Origin: Chromera velia
Taxonomy: Eukaryota > Sar > Chromeraceae
NCBI GenBank assembly: GCA_018398765.1
Contig: JAHBMJ010002147.1
Location: 1 to 22,172, forward strand
Reading direction: 5' to 3'
DNA length: 22,172 bases
Part shown: piece by piece, positions 1 through 9,412 of the stretch
How positions within the stretch are numbered: the stretch's first letter is position 1
Layout: each line of letters starts with the position of its first letter
Made by a program: the position numbers and the translations under genes
The notes under the pieces: model-generated
What the model saw: the letters and a program-made list of their open reading frames with translations, nothing else
Told to the model about the DNA's origin: nothing
The model's database searches: none

Positions 1-207
1 TAACTTGGCCTTGGAAGAAAAGTGAGGAGGAAGAGAGAAGAAAGATCTAAGAGAGGAAGACGCAGACAGTAGACAACATACATGACCATCAAGCAAAGGA
101 AGATCAAATAATTCCGCAATCTCTCTACAACGATACGACGATCCACAAGAAGAACCTTCACCCCCTCCTCCTTCCCCACAAATCCCATATGTATTGTCCA
201 AAGTCTG
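1..207 (-). pseudogene. ORF2 continuation after TAA, open to the window edge
   Basis: After the TAA at 208-210 the same frame stays open for all 69 remaining codons to position 1, with a Gly-rich start (YGICGEGGGGEG) and then REIAELFDLPLLDGHVCCLL. The unbroken frame suggests that the TAA interrupts a longer protein, as the TAG does in ORF1. No domain is recognisable and the end lies outside the window. Confidence 0.4.
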
Positions 208-945
208 TTAGAGATCAGTCAGCTTTGTAGGGAGAAGGCGAAGCCTCACGTTTGACAATGGAGACACAGTTTTCCTTATCTCCTCAAACATGGCAAAATA
301 AAAAGATCGGAAAAAAGACAAGTAAGCGAGGGGCACCCGAATCGTAATCAGCTCCCCTCTGAGCAAAGTCGCTGCTGACCAGCTATTCAACTCGCACATT
401 TGTCTCACATTCAAGTCAAAAGTTGCCCTCCCTCCCCCAAGAATCCCGCCCCTGGGCACCATGCGCATACATGCACTCAAATCATTCTTCGTCGCATCAA
501 ATGAACGAAGAGACGAATCGGGAAGGACCTTTTTAAACAATGCAGTCAGCAGTCGTGCACGAAAAAGAGAAATCACGTCCCCTTCCCCTCTCTTCGCCCC
601 CACACCCTCTTCGCCAGTGACCCTGCAGAGGAAAAGGGAGCGAGATTGGAAAATGCCCCCTTCATCAACTCTTCCCGCCAACTTCGACATGTGAACAGAA
701 GATTCAAGTCTCCTTCTCAGACTTGAGACCCTGTCACTACACCTGTACGCAATTGAGTGAACATCCCTTTTATTAGGGTCCCTTAGATTACGCACCGGGC
801 CATTCTTGAATCTCCTTAACACACCAACTGTATTCCATGTAGGTTTGTATGCACGAATACATAAGTATTCCATTATGCGCAAATTCATCTGACCACCCTC
901 AATCTTTGCAATAGGAAGGATAACAAAGAGGCCATGTCTGGAACA
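208..945 (-). pseudogene. ORF2, second part: GIY-YIG C-terminal half and unknown region
   Basis: This frame is open from 945 to a TAA at 208-210. Its first 40 codons complete the GIY-YIG fold: a hydrophobic strand GLFVILPIAKI, then the motif RIMEYLCIRAYKPTWNT, in which E (870-868) and N (834-832) match the metal-binding Glu and the conserved YxPxxN of the family. It therefore belongs with the YIG half in the preceding frame; the switch must occur between 945 and about 905. The two frames also overlap as ATGA at 888-885, but the nuclease motif starts upstream of that ATG, so a separate start there would lose part of the domain. The remaining 200 residues are basic and unrecognised, with no reverse transcriptase motif. 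A frameshift mutation, a programmed shift or an assembly indel could all explain the split. Confidence 0.7.
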
Positions 946-1718
946 TCAGCAGACAAAACAGAATAGAAGCGATGTGCATACCCACGACCCGTCTTATTAC
1001 ATTTCTTCCCAACGCAACGTGGTTTTAATGCACTCATGAGGTGCTGAAAGAACCGATCGAGCGCCCTACCAACGGTACTTCCAATATAAAAGCCTCTCTT
1101 CCATCGTGACCAAATCAAATATATTACTCCCTTATCCCACCATGATGCATCCTCTCCCACCCCAGCACAAGCATCCTTGACCTCTCTCAGAAAGGAAGAA
1201 TATTTCGTATCAGACAGACCCAACCACGTAGAAGCAGCTAGCAAATGGGAATATACAAGTCTCCTGAAACATTTCTGACCAAACCCTCTCTTAAAGACAG
1301 TCCGAAGCTTGCAAGAAGGATTCATCACATCCTCAGGGGACGCAAGCATAACATAGAGAGTGTATGAAGGTGGCTGTGTTGTCTGAATGACAAGAACCGT
1401 CGTCAACGGGCAATCGCATCTGTGAATCTCCGATGCACAAACAGGACAGGCTTGAACTGCATGCACATGGAGGGATGCAACAAACATCCGCACCCCAGCC
1501 AATCTGAGGGAAAGACGATCAAGGTCAGACTCCACTTTCTCTCTCACACTTTCCCTGCCAAAACCCCTTCCATTCCCTGTATCCTTCTTAATCACTCCAA
1601 CCAGTTCCCTCACTTTCTTATGTAATTCATCAGACAAAGACAACAAAAAAGAAGAATCAAAATTAATTTGAACATTCAACTGACCACTGCTCCTCCCGAC
1701 ATGCTCTTGAGTCCCTAG
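885..1718 (-). pseudogene. ORF2, first part: N-terminal region and GIY-YIG half-domain
   Basis: The frame opens at 1718, directly over the ORF1 stop, and ends at a TGA at 885-887. It has no early ATG; the first is at 1487, so the N-terminus may depend on a frameshift, reinitiation or a lost base. A Cys/His cluster CPVCASEIHRCDC lies near 1450-1410. The GIY-YIG signature follows: KGVIYLIWSRWKRGFYIGST near 1130-1075, with YIG at 1088-1080, then R and H residues in ALDRFFQHL. GIY-YIG domains are single-strand nicking nucleases of homing introns, repair enzymes and Penelope-like retroelements. The catalytic Glu and the conserved Asn are missing from this frame and are found in the next one. The last 15 or so residues before the TGA are probably out-of-frame sequence. 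Confidence 0.7.
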
Positions 1719-3322
1719 TCACTCAGGTCCCACCTGGCGACCTCCCATTCCCTTCCCCCCTCTCCCTCCTTTTCCTGCTGCAGACAGAGAGCCTCAACCC
1801 TCTTTTTCTGTACGATGAAAGCATAAACGAGTTCCAGAAGGTCACAGCCCTCCAGATCCCCGTCCACTGCACTGTTCCTCAGCGCTGAGATCATCTCCCT
1901 CCTCACCTGGTCCCGCCGTGTTTCACTGCATATGACAAACACCATCAGTCTGGCATCATCCATACATTCTTGCCAAAGTTTCCCCCCCAGACCTCCATTC
2001 TTCGGTTGTCGATACACCGGAAGGTCGACCAGTGTCTCGTATGCGATCCTCCCACCTACCATCGGCACATTTGGGGGGAAGATTTGCATTTCATTCACTG
2101 TGGGCCTGTCCCTCCCGGCAGGCGACGGTCTAAAGGGCATCACAGCTCTCTTTTGCATCTGCTGACCCTCCCCCTCTCTCTCCCCTATGGATCTTGGGGT
2201 CACGAACCCCGAGTCTGTATTCCCCTGCTTCCCCTCCGAGGAATGCGTTACCTGCCTTACTCGCTTAGGTGACTCTGTCCCTGTCTGCCTCCCAAAGCTA
2301 TCCTGCATCCCTCCCCCCCCCACCCCATTCGCCCCTGTATTACCGTTCACTCTCGGCCTTCCGTTAGGCAGCATCAAACTAATTCCCCCATCCCCCTTCT
2401 TCCCATCATTCATCCCTCTGTTCACCATTCCACCCCCCCCAGTCTGGCGTACATCCACCCCTGTGTTCGGAATTATCCCCTTCTCTGTCACCCCAGGGCC
2501 ATCTATATCTACATCCTCAACTGTGATCCCCCCTGATTGGATATCACAGGTCGGGTACATAGAGTGTTTCCCACCCATTGGCCCACTCCCCCCTCCTCTC
2601 CAGGTTTTCTTCATCTCTTCCTGAAGATGAACAACCCGCCCATGAATTTCCATGACTCCATGCTCTTTCACCATCTCCGCCACTGAGCACAACATCTCAC
2701 TCGCCACATCTACCTGTGCCCCCGCTCTGGCAGCTATATGTTCAGTGGCCAGGTGTGCGTCAATGTATGCAGCCTCCTCACTTCTCACTTTGTTCGTCAG
2801 CCTCCAGTTGTATTCTCTGTATTCCATTCCCTTCTGCATCATCATATACTCCCTTCTGGATTTCGAGAACACCCCGTCGAGCGGCATCTGAAGCATTAGC
2901 ATCAACACCCCCTCCACCATCTCATCACATGCTTCCTTCACCTCCATCATTCCGATATATGCCTTTTCGTTTATCTCTCCCCCCTTCTTCATTTTCCTCG
3001 ACGGCACGATCAGTCTATTGTATGCCTATTTATTCATTACCTCCACCTTCATAGAGGACTCGAGGGCATCCTTGTTCATGGCTTTCAAATTCGCAGCACC
3101 TGCCACCCTCATCTTCACCAGGACCCATTCTGTTATTCCCGTCTTCTCTGTGTCGAACGTATGGACGATGACTTCGTCCGCCTTCAGCTCATGACCCGGC
3201 AGATATGGTTTCACAACCATTCTATCTAGGATCCTCTTCCTTGGCTCAACCATTCTCCCCGTATCCGGGGGCGCCTTTTCCACTTCCACCTGACCAAGCC
3301 GTTCTTTCACTGACTTGTACAT
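1715..3322 (-). pseudogene. ORF1 of left element, unknown Met/Gly-rich protein with in-frame TAG
   Basis: The first ATG is at 3322. The reading frame runs to a TAG at 3026-3028 and continues in exactly the same frame to a TAG at 1715-1717, giving about 535 codons in all. Visible parts: a basic N-terminal region containing VVKPYLPGHELKADEV; a helix-prone, Met- and Glu-rich stretch after the TAG (MMEVKEACDEMVEG, then HLATEHIAARAGAQVDVASE); a Gly/Asn-rich low-complexity linker roughly from 2600 to 2130; and a C-terminal block with LWQECMDDARLMVFVICSE ending in DLSD. I recognise no domain. By position it could be a gag- or ORF1-like nucleic-acid-binding protein, but this is inference from context. 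The internal TAG could be a decayed CAG codon. The coding strand is strongly purine-rich, which explains the many pyrimidine-rich spurious frames on the other strand. Confidence 0.5.
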
Positions 3323-3340
3323 CTCTGAGTCCCTCAAGTG

Positions 3341-4240
3341 CCTAAGAATCAGTCTACAGGGACAACAGAGAGACTAGACTTCATTGCATGCATGTGACGG
3401 TCTATAGAATTCCAAGGTTCAAGGCAAGGAGCCGACCCGGAAAAAGAATCTATAATGGAGATTCTACGAAATTGAAAGTCTCTTCTAACAGCTGAGATCC
3501 TATATTGTCTGTGCACAAATGTGTCGGTAGGAGCACACGGTCAATCTACCATAATCCAGTACAATCCAACAGGCTGCTGTCTGATTCAATTGGAATTTAT
3601 CGAATACATGCTAATTACACGACATACAAAAACTGTATGCATGCGAAAAACTATCGGAGACTGATGCTTCGCATACACGCCGAGCTAAACATTAATAGCT
3701 CGAAATCAGCATGCCAATTAATCGCAGTATTACATCGATCCTTGCAAGCCGCTAACTTAGGAACACGGATTTGATGCAACCTATAGGATACAACAATCGT
3801 TGTTCATATAATGTTTAAGTTTAATAAAGGCTATATATATAATCAACCATTCTCATTATAGCAATTGAGGATTGATTCGATTCATTTGAAGCTTAGATAT
3901 TCAAGTTTACTAAAGTCATGTGGTAGCAATTAATAACACTAGCGGGCGCTTTCAAGTTTGATCGTCGATCTGATTCAGTAAATCTCCACACTAACTTGGT
4001 AGTCTCAATTTCTCCTTCCTCTTACCCTCTTTTGAAGTCCCCCACCCCCTGTGCTTCCTCCTCTTTCTCTGGCCTCTTGATGGCCCCCCCTCTTCTTCCT
4101 GGTTCTGGGACCCAGACTGGGGGAGGGCCCGGGATCTTTGGAGGTGGAGCTCTTCCAAGCCCCCCTCTCAAGCTAAGAAAGAAGCTAGGAAAGAAGCGAT
4201 GGATTGGCTGTTGGCCATTAGCCAGGAGTTTGGCCACTTG
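3341..4240. other. Intergenic; AT-rich with a GC-rich patch
   Basis: The stretch 3341-3990 is AT-rich, has only short frames and contains no recognised gene. From about 4010 to 4240 there is a GC-rich patch of C-runs and G-runs. On the plus strand one frame is open from 3995 to a TAA at 4325-4327 and includes a protein-like segment, KKEARKEAMDWLLAISQEF, with an ATG at 4199. It has no recognised domain and may be a decayed coding or transposon fragment. Confidence 0.4.
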
Positions 4241-4377
4241 ATTACACTTGATTGTGTTAGTGAACTTACTGGTGGTTTAAAGGTGTTTAATCATAGAATA
4301 TATTTATTCACTAGTTACTCACTTTAAAAGTAATATAATCAGGAATATATTCAGGAATATATTCTTAAATTAATTAA

Positions 4378-4403
4378 GGGGGGGTCCGGGGGGCAGAGCC
4401 CCC
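4378..4403. repeat. G-run/C-run hairpin
   Basis: Within AT-rich DNA a short GC island reads as a G-run, TCC, a second G-run, then GGGGGCAGAGCCCCC, a perfect hairpin with a 5-bp GGGGC/GCCCC-type stem and a tiny loop. The immediate flank is TTAATTAA. Such hairpins are often found at repeat or transposon ends; no matching second end was found nearby. Confidence 0.5.
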
Positions 4404-6594
4404 AGGCTACATTTTTAATTTTTTTTTTTAAACACAGTTTGTGACTATAAAAAATTAGTTTTAAAAAAGATAAACAGGGGTTATCTAGCTGTTAGGCACT
4501 GTTAATAGGCAGTAGTGTTACTATACTAGACTGTGTTACAGTGTTACTAGAATTTTATAAAATCTTACAATTTATAAACTTATTAAACTAGCAAGTAACA
4601 TATCATATAAATACGCGGTTGAAAGTTCATACACGTTCTTATTGTATGAACATGCACATACTATACTAAAACATGTATGCACACTGCAGCACACACTGTA
4701 TAGCAAAAGGGGGCCTTACTGTATGCACTATATAAGATGCACTCTTTTTCATTTTTAGCATTCGAACACGAAACACGAAAACACCACAAGCACTGTCGAA
4801 CAAAAAATTATTTGGGTACAAACAAGCAGAAAGATGTATGTAAAGATATAAATGTAGACATCAATCAAAATATCATGCAAACGCACATACAAATAAGAGA
4901 AACATGCATACATCGACGTCAATTGACACTCGTTAAGTCGTTGCCCCCCTTTTCAAATTTCATCTCTAGGCGTAGGATATTAAAAACAATAATTAAAAAT
5001 AATAATCAAAACCGAAAAAAAATGACCATATGATTCAAATACAAAAAATGTAAAGTTTGACCTATAGGTTGCTACGAGGACCTTCCGGTCACCTAAAAAC
5101 ATGTTCAAAAATTCAAATGAATTGTTTTGGGATTTTTGAAAGCAATTGTATGGATTTTAATGAAGATGAATTTTGAAGTTAGTCTATATACGTCGTACTA
5201 TACGATAGGCTGAATTATACAATTTTTGCATTTCCTTCTTCAAAAATTTTGATAACCTCAATCGGTAGTGATTTAGCACCTCCGCCTATCCACCGACCCA
5301 CCCATTGTTTCCCGCCGGCATCTTCATCTTTTTTCTTCTAATTTTTTGGAACTCTGAAAGCTTCGCCGCCTTTGCGACTCTGAAAATATTTTTAAAATGC
5401 GTTCTGTCATTGTCTTCAATCATGAGACCAAAAGTTGCAGTCTCTGCACTTCGCTCACACCTAGGCTCACACCTACCCGTTCTCCTTAATGATGTTGCCA
5501 GCATTATCGTTGAATGGTCTTCTTCTTGCTTCCTCAGGCAGTCCTAACACACAGTGTAAAAACGTTGGTTGCCAAAGGGATCGGTAGGGATCGGTCGGTA
5601 TGTAAAATTCAATTTTAGCGTTACTCAGTAATTTGAGATTCATTTGAATTCATTTCAGTCAGTTCCGTGTATAGACTTCCGTCTCTTCTTGTAGATCTCT
5701 GTGGATCTTTATATAAAAAACTAAATTTTAATCATCATTCTCTTTATAAAGCTGGTTAAACCTCTTAGTAAACTTTAGTTAGAACTTATGCCTTAACTAG
5801 TGTCTTGATTTATATTTGGATGGTTTCAAAAATAAAAAAAACCAAAATCAAATATTAAAAAAAAAAACCCGAAAAACGACGTTATGTTTTATTATTTGAT
5901 TTTGATGTCCTACGCCCAGTTTCATCTTTTGGCTGGGGGGTGGCCCTTCGCTTTTACACCTCCAGACTGAGTCCACACTGGAGTACTGGGGCCTGATCTA
6001 ATTGGTGTAGGCTTTGGGGGCCTTGCTGCTTCTCGTTGTACCACCTTCCACCCGTGTTTGAAACTCTTAAGTTTACATCAAGTTTGCACTGTACCACCTT
6101 CCCCTAAGTTTGCATCTTACCTTGTATATGAAACTCATACATGAAGACCTAATTTTTGATGCAACATGTACAATCGGCTATTCGGCTCCAAATGCATGCA
6201 CCGATGGCTGCGGCCGCTAGTAAGAGCGGTACGCCGTGCCGGCATGTGCATGGCTGGCCCGGGCTGTATGGGCTAGGCCATGCATGCAGTGCACTGGATG
6301 TGCACAAGCCTCTAAGCTACTCCCAAAACATTTGTTTTTATAACGTAAAAAAAAACCACGCACGGTATGACGTACCATTAGAATGACCAAAGGTATTAAA
6401 GACTAGTAAGAATCGGACTTTGGCTAATTAATCACTTTATTCAATCACATTCAATCACTTCATAGAATAATTAAATATATTCTAATCACAAGTAACTAAA
6501 CACCTTTGATTTATATTAAGTAGTATATTATTAGTCCATCAAAACGCATGATTGGTCTGTTAGCCCATTAAAACGCGTAGCCCCCTACAAAAAA

Positions 6595-6765
6595 TTATGG
6601 AAATCGTTGAGAAATTTGTAAGAAATTGATGGAAAATCTTAGGGAAATCCATGGGGAATTGATGGGAAATCTTACATGGGAAATCTGCCCTAGATTAATT
6701 TCCATTTTTATGGGAAATCAGCCAGATTTCTAGCTAGATTTCCATAAATTTCCCATAATTCTGGA
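6595..6765. repeat. Degenerate GGAAATC / GATTTCC foldback repeat
   Basis: The left half holds repeated GGAAATC-like words (ATGGAAATC, GGGAAATCC, GGGAAATCTT, GGGAAATCTG); the right half holds the reverse complement (AATTTCC, AGATTTCC, AATTTCCC). The ends, AATTATGGAAAT and ATTTCCCATAATT, are near-complements. This is consistent with an imperfect palindromic (foldback or MITE-like) unit of about 170 bp. Confidence 0.4.
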
Positions 6766-6919
6766 TATAGTAGAAGTCATCTAGGAAGTATAATACTTGA
6801 TTCATATTTGATCCTAGCTTTGATCATATTTGATGGGTGCTTGGAAGTTAGGTTCTTCTCAACTAAATATCTAGCTAAATATTTGATTTGAGCTAAGCTC
6901 TACTAGTGACTATCATCAG

Positions 6920-8049
6920 ACCATGTTTGATTTGATTATATTTAATTTGATTTGATTTGATTTGATTTGAGCTTCAACCTTAAATATTTGATATTTGAGG
7001 TAAGATTTGAGGTTAACCTCTTAGGGTTCCTTACTGAGTCACTGAATTACTGTCACTCTAATCATTTTTCTCATGACAATAGTTATCAAAACATTTCTGA
7101 TGTGTGTTTCAAAAATTTAAAAAAATATATCTAAAATTATAACTTATCAGTTCCATAAAAAAAATATGCCTGTGTGGCAGTGTATATACACTAGTCACTG
7201 AGACTTACTCTAGTACTAATAGAGATTAAGAACGTAAAATTGATAGATTTGAAATTGTATATGACTTTTTGTTGATACGATAAAGTTAGAGCACGTACCA
7301 AAATTGAGGTGACAATCACTCAGCTTTATGGCACTTTCTTTTCCTCTTCTTCATGATCACTTTCTTTAATATGAATCGAATCGATCGGTGATGGGAGCTG
7401 CTGAGAGCTTTTCTTCTAGCTTTTCGGCTTTCCAGGAGTGGGTGCTCCTGGGCTTCTATTCGGTTGCGGAGAGATGACAACGGGGTGAGACGGAGAACCG
7501 CGCACACGTTTGCTATTGCTGTATTTTTACCTAACACTGAATCACATTTGCCCCCTTTTGTACGGACCACATTTTTTTTGCGTACCCGGCTCTAAAAACA
7601 AATGTCTCCTTCTTCCCGTTCGACCCTGTCGGATTGTGTGACATGTCTTTACGGGGTGTAAAATGTTTGCAGACGCTCAGAAAGGGGGCCGTAAAAGATA
7701 TTTCAGCACCAGAAAAGTCAACACAGCTATTCATGAAAACGTTCAGCTGATCGGTTTACGTCTACATGAAGTAAAAAGGGGTGAAACGTCAATTTCAGTG
7801 CAGCTTAAAACATTTTTTTTTTTGAGAGCAAACCATCAAGATTAAGGTTTTTTTATTTGAATCAGCATGCGTGACGGATTGGTACTTACAAAAGTTTTTT
7901 CGGGACCTTCATATTTGAGGTTGAAAGTCATATTGATCAAATATTTGATCGTATTTGATAGGTCTTTAAACACTAGGTCCTCCCTGACTGGATATTTGAT
8001 TTGAGCTTAAGCCCTACCTCAAATCAAATCAAATCAAATCAAACATGGT
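6920..8049. repeat. Inverted TTTGA-array pair (possible foldback element)
   Basis: ACCATGTTTGATTTGATT at 6920-6937 is matched exactly in reverse complement at 8032-8049, and both copies run into TTTGA pentanucleotide arrays (6941-6975 on the plus sense; 8020-8045 and 8066-8099 on the minus sense). Direct similarity is also present: a segment with GATATTTGATTTGAGCTTA-like sequence occurs near 6885-6905 and 7990-8010. The two flanks enclose about 1.1 kb with no recognisable gene. The pattern could be terminal inverted repeats of a non-autonomous element, or independent expansions of a simple repeat. Confidence 0.4.
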
Positions 8050-8560
8050 CACTAAGCTCTACTTCAAATTAAATCAAATAAAATCAAATCAAATCAAATA
8101 TGATCACTATCTCTAGCCGGATGTTTTCATTTTTATGATACTGACCGTTTAATTCCATCGGCCATGGCCCGGCCTAGAGCCCAGCCATGTATATAAACGA
8201 TGTATATACTAGCTAATTCACACTAGGATTCAGTGTTTGATTCACGTGTACAGCTAAATTAATAAATTCAGACAGGACGTCCTATATAGATCGAAATAGG
8301 AATTGTCAGAACAGTCTGTCAAGTTAAACGTTCTGAATAATATGGTCCATTAATTAATTACTATTTTTTTGCTAACTCTATGTCTGTCAGTCTGATTTTA
8401 CGCTATTTTACCCTCGTCGCTCTCATAAAACAAAAACAGCCCCGGAAAGACGTACGTACATGCGGGCGGCGGGCCGGCTATTCTTTTATTGACTTCCTTG
8501 ATACTACAGGACACTTGAAGTAAAGAAGTGTCAACTCGTCCACGTCGCAGCAGCTCGTCG

Positions 8561-9412
8561 TGGGGCCTTGAAAACAGAAACGACTCTCCTTGCCTGCTCC
8601 AAAGCCAGAGAGGCCTTGAAAACAGAAACGACTCTCCTTGCCTCCCGAAAGCCAGAGAGGCCGTGAAAACAGAAACGACTCTCCTTGCCTGCTCCAAAGC
8701 CAGAGGGGTCTTGAAAACAGAAACGACTGTCCTTGCCTGCTCCAAAGCCAGAGAGGCCTTGAAAACAGAAACGACTCTCCTTGCCTGCCGGAAAGCCAGA
8801 GGGGCCTTGAAAACAGAAACGACTCTCCTTGCCTGCTCCAAAGCCAGAGAGGCCTTGAAAACAGAAACGACTCTCCTTGCCTGCTCCAAAGCCAGAAGGG
8901 CCGTGAAACCAAAAACGACTCTCCTTTCCTGCTCCAAAGCCAGAGAGGCCTTGAAAACAGAAACGACTCTCCTTGCCTGCTCCAAAGCCAGAGGGGTCTT
9001 GAAAACAGAAACGGCTCTCCTTGCCTGCCCCAAAGCCAGAGGGGCCGTGAAAACAGAAACGACTCTCCTTGCCTGCTCCAAAGCCAGAGGGGCCTTGAAA
9101 ACAGAAACGACTCTCCTTGCCTGCTCCAATCTCCTTGCCTGCTCCAAAGCCAGAGGGGCCGTGAAAACAGAAACGACTCTCCTTGCCTGCCCCAAAGCCA
9201 GAGGGGTCTTGAGAACAGAAACGGCTCTCCTTCCCTGTCCAAAGCCAGAGGGGTCTTGAAAACAGAAACGACTCTCCGTGCCTGCCCCAAAGCCAGAGGG
9301 GCCTTGAAAACAGAAACGACTCTCCTTGCCTGCCCGAAAGCCAGAGGGGTCTTGAAAACAGAGACGACTCTCCGTGCCTGCCCGAAAGCCATGCAGAGGG
9401 GCGATGGAACCC
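8561..9412. repeat. 48-bp minisatellite, about 17 copies
   Basis: The unit begins CCTTGAAAACAGAAACGACT and ends CCAAAGCCAGAG, and repeats at 48-bp spacing from about 8566. Copies start at about 8616, 8663, 8711, 8759 and so on to 9352, with a decayed last copy near 9403. Two spacings are 47 bp, and one copy (9121-9138) carries an 18-bp internal duplication. Because 48 is divisible by three and the unit has few stops, all three minus frames and two plus frames stay open for 240-420 codons. There are no spacers, so it is not a CRISPR array. I do not consider the frames to be genes. Confidence 0.95.

Larger units (their letters stand above)
1..3322 (-). mobile_element. Partial GIY-YIG-bearing retroelement-like unit (5' part)
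   Basis: Three successive open stretches lie head to tail on the minus strand and are nearly contiguous: ORF1 (3322 to 1715, with one in-frame TAG), ORF2 with the first part of a GIY-YIG nuclease domain (1718 to 885), and the continuation in another frame (945 to 211, then after one TAA to the window edge). The tight packing, lack of visible introns and mixture of stops and frameshifts suggest a decaying mobile element rather than host genes. Penelope-like elements pair GIY-YIG with reverse transcriptase, and some lineages (Naiad and Chlamys types) place GIY-YIG upstream of it, which would put the transcriptase beyond position 1. No transcriptase motif is visible here, so this class is inference. 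A stand-alone GIY-YIG mobile unit is the main alternative. Confidence 0.5.
4241..8397. other. AT-rich gene-free region with decayed repeats
   Basis: More than 4 kb with stops in every frame, many A/T runs and no recognisable protein, tRNA or rRNA. It contains a 12-bp tandem duplication (AGGAATATATTC, near 4341-4364), a G-run/C-run hairpin at 4378-4403, small GC-rich patches near 5930-6060 and 6190-6290, a GGAAATC-rich stretch at 6595-6765, and TTTGA arrays at both ends of about 6.8-8.1 kb. The abrupt composition change against both flanks suggests old inserted or repetitive DNA. Confidence 0.6.

Noticed and set aside
885-888. Bacterial-style ATGA translational coupling
   Set aside because: The nuclease motif in the downstream frame begins before this ATG, so a fresh start there would cut the domain.
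1932-3054. Plus-strand Pro/Ser-rich open frames opposite ORF1
   Set aside because: They are shadows of a purine-rich minus-strand coding sequence; the peptides are low-complexity and overlap each other in all frames.
8561-9412. CRISPR array
   Set aside because: The units are contiguous with no unique spacers, and the surrounding DNA is eukaryotic in character.
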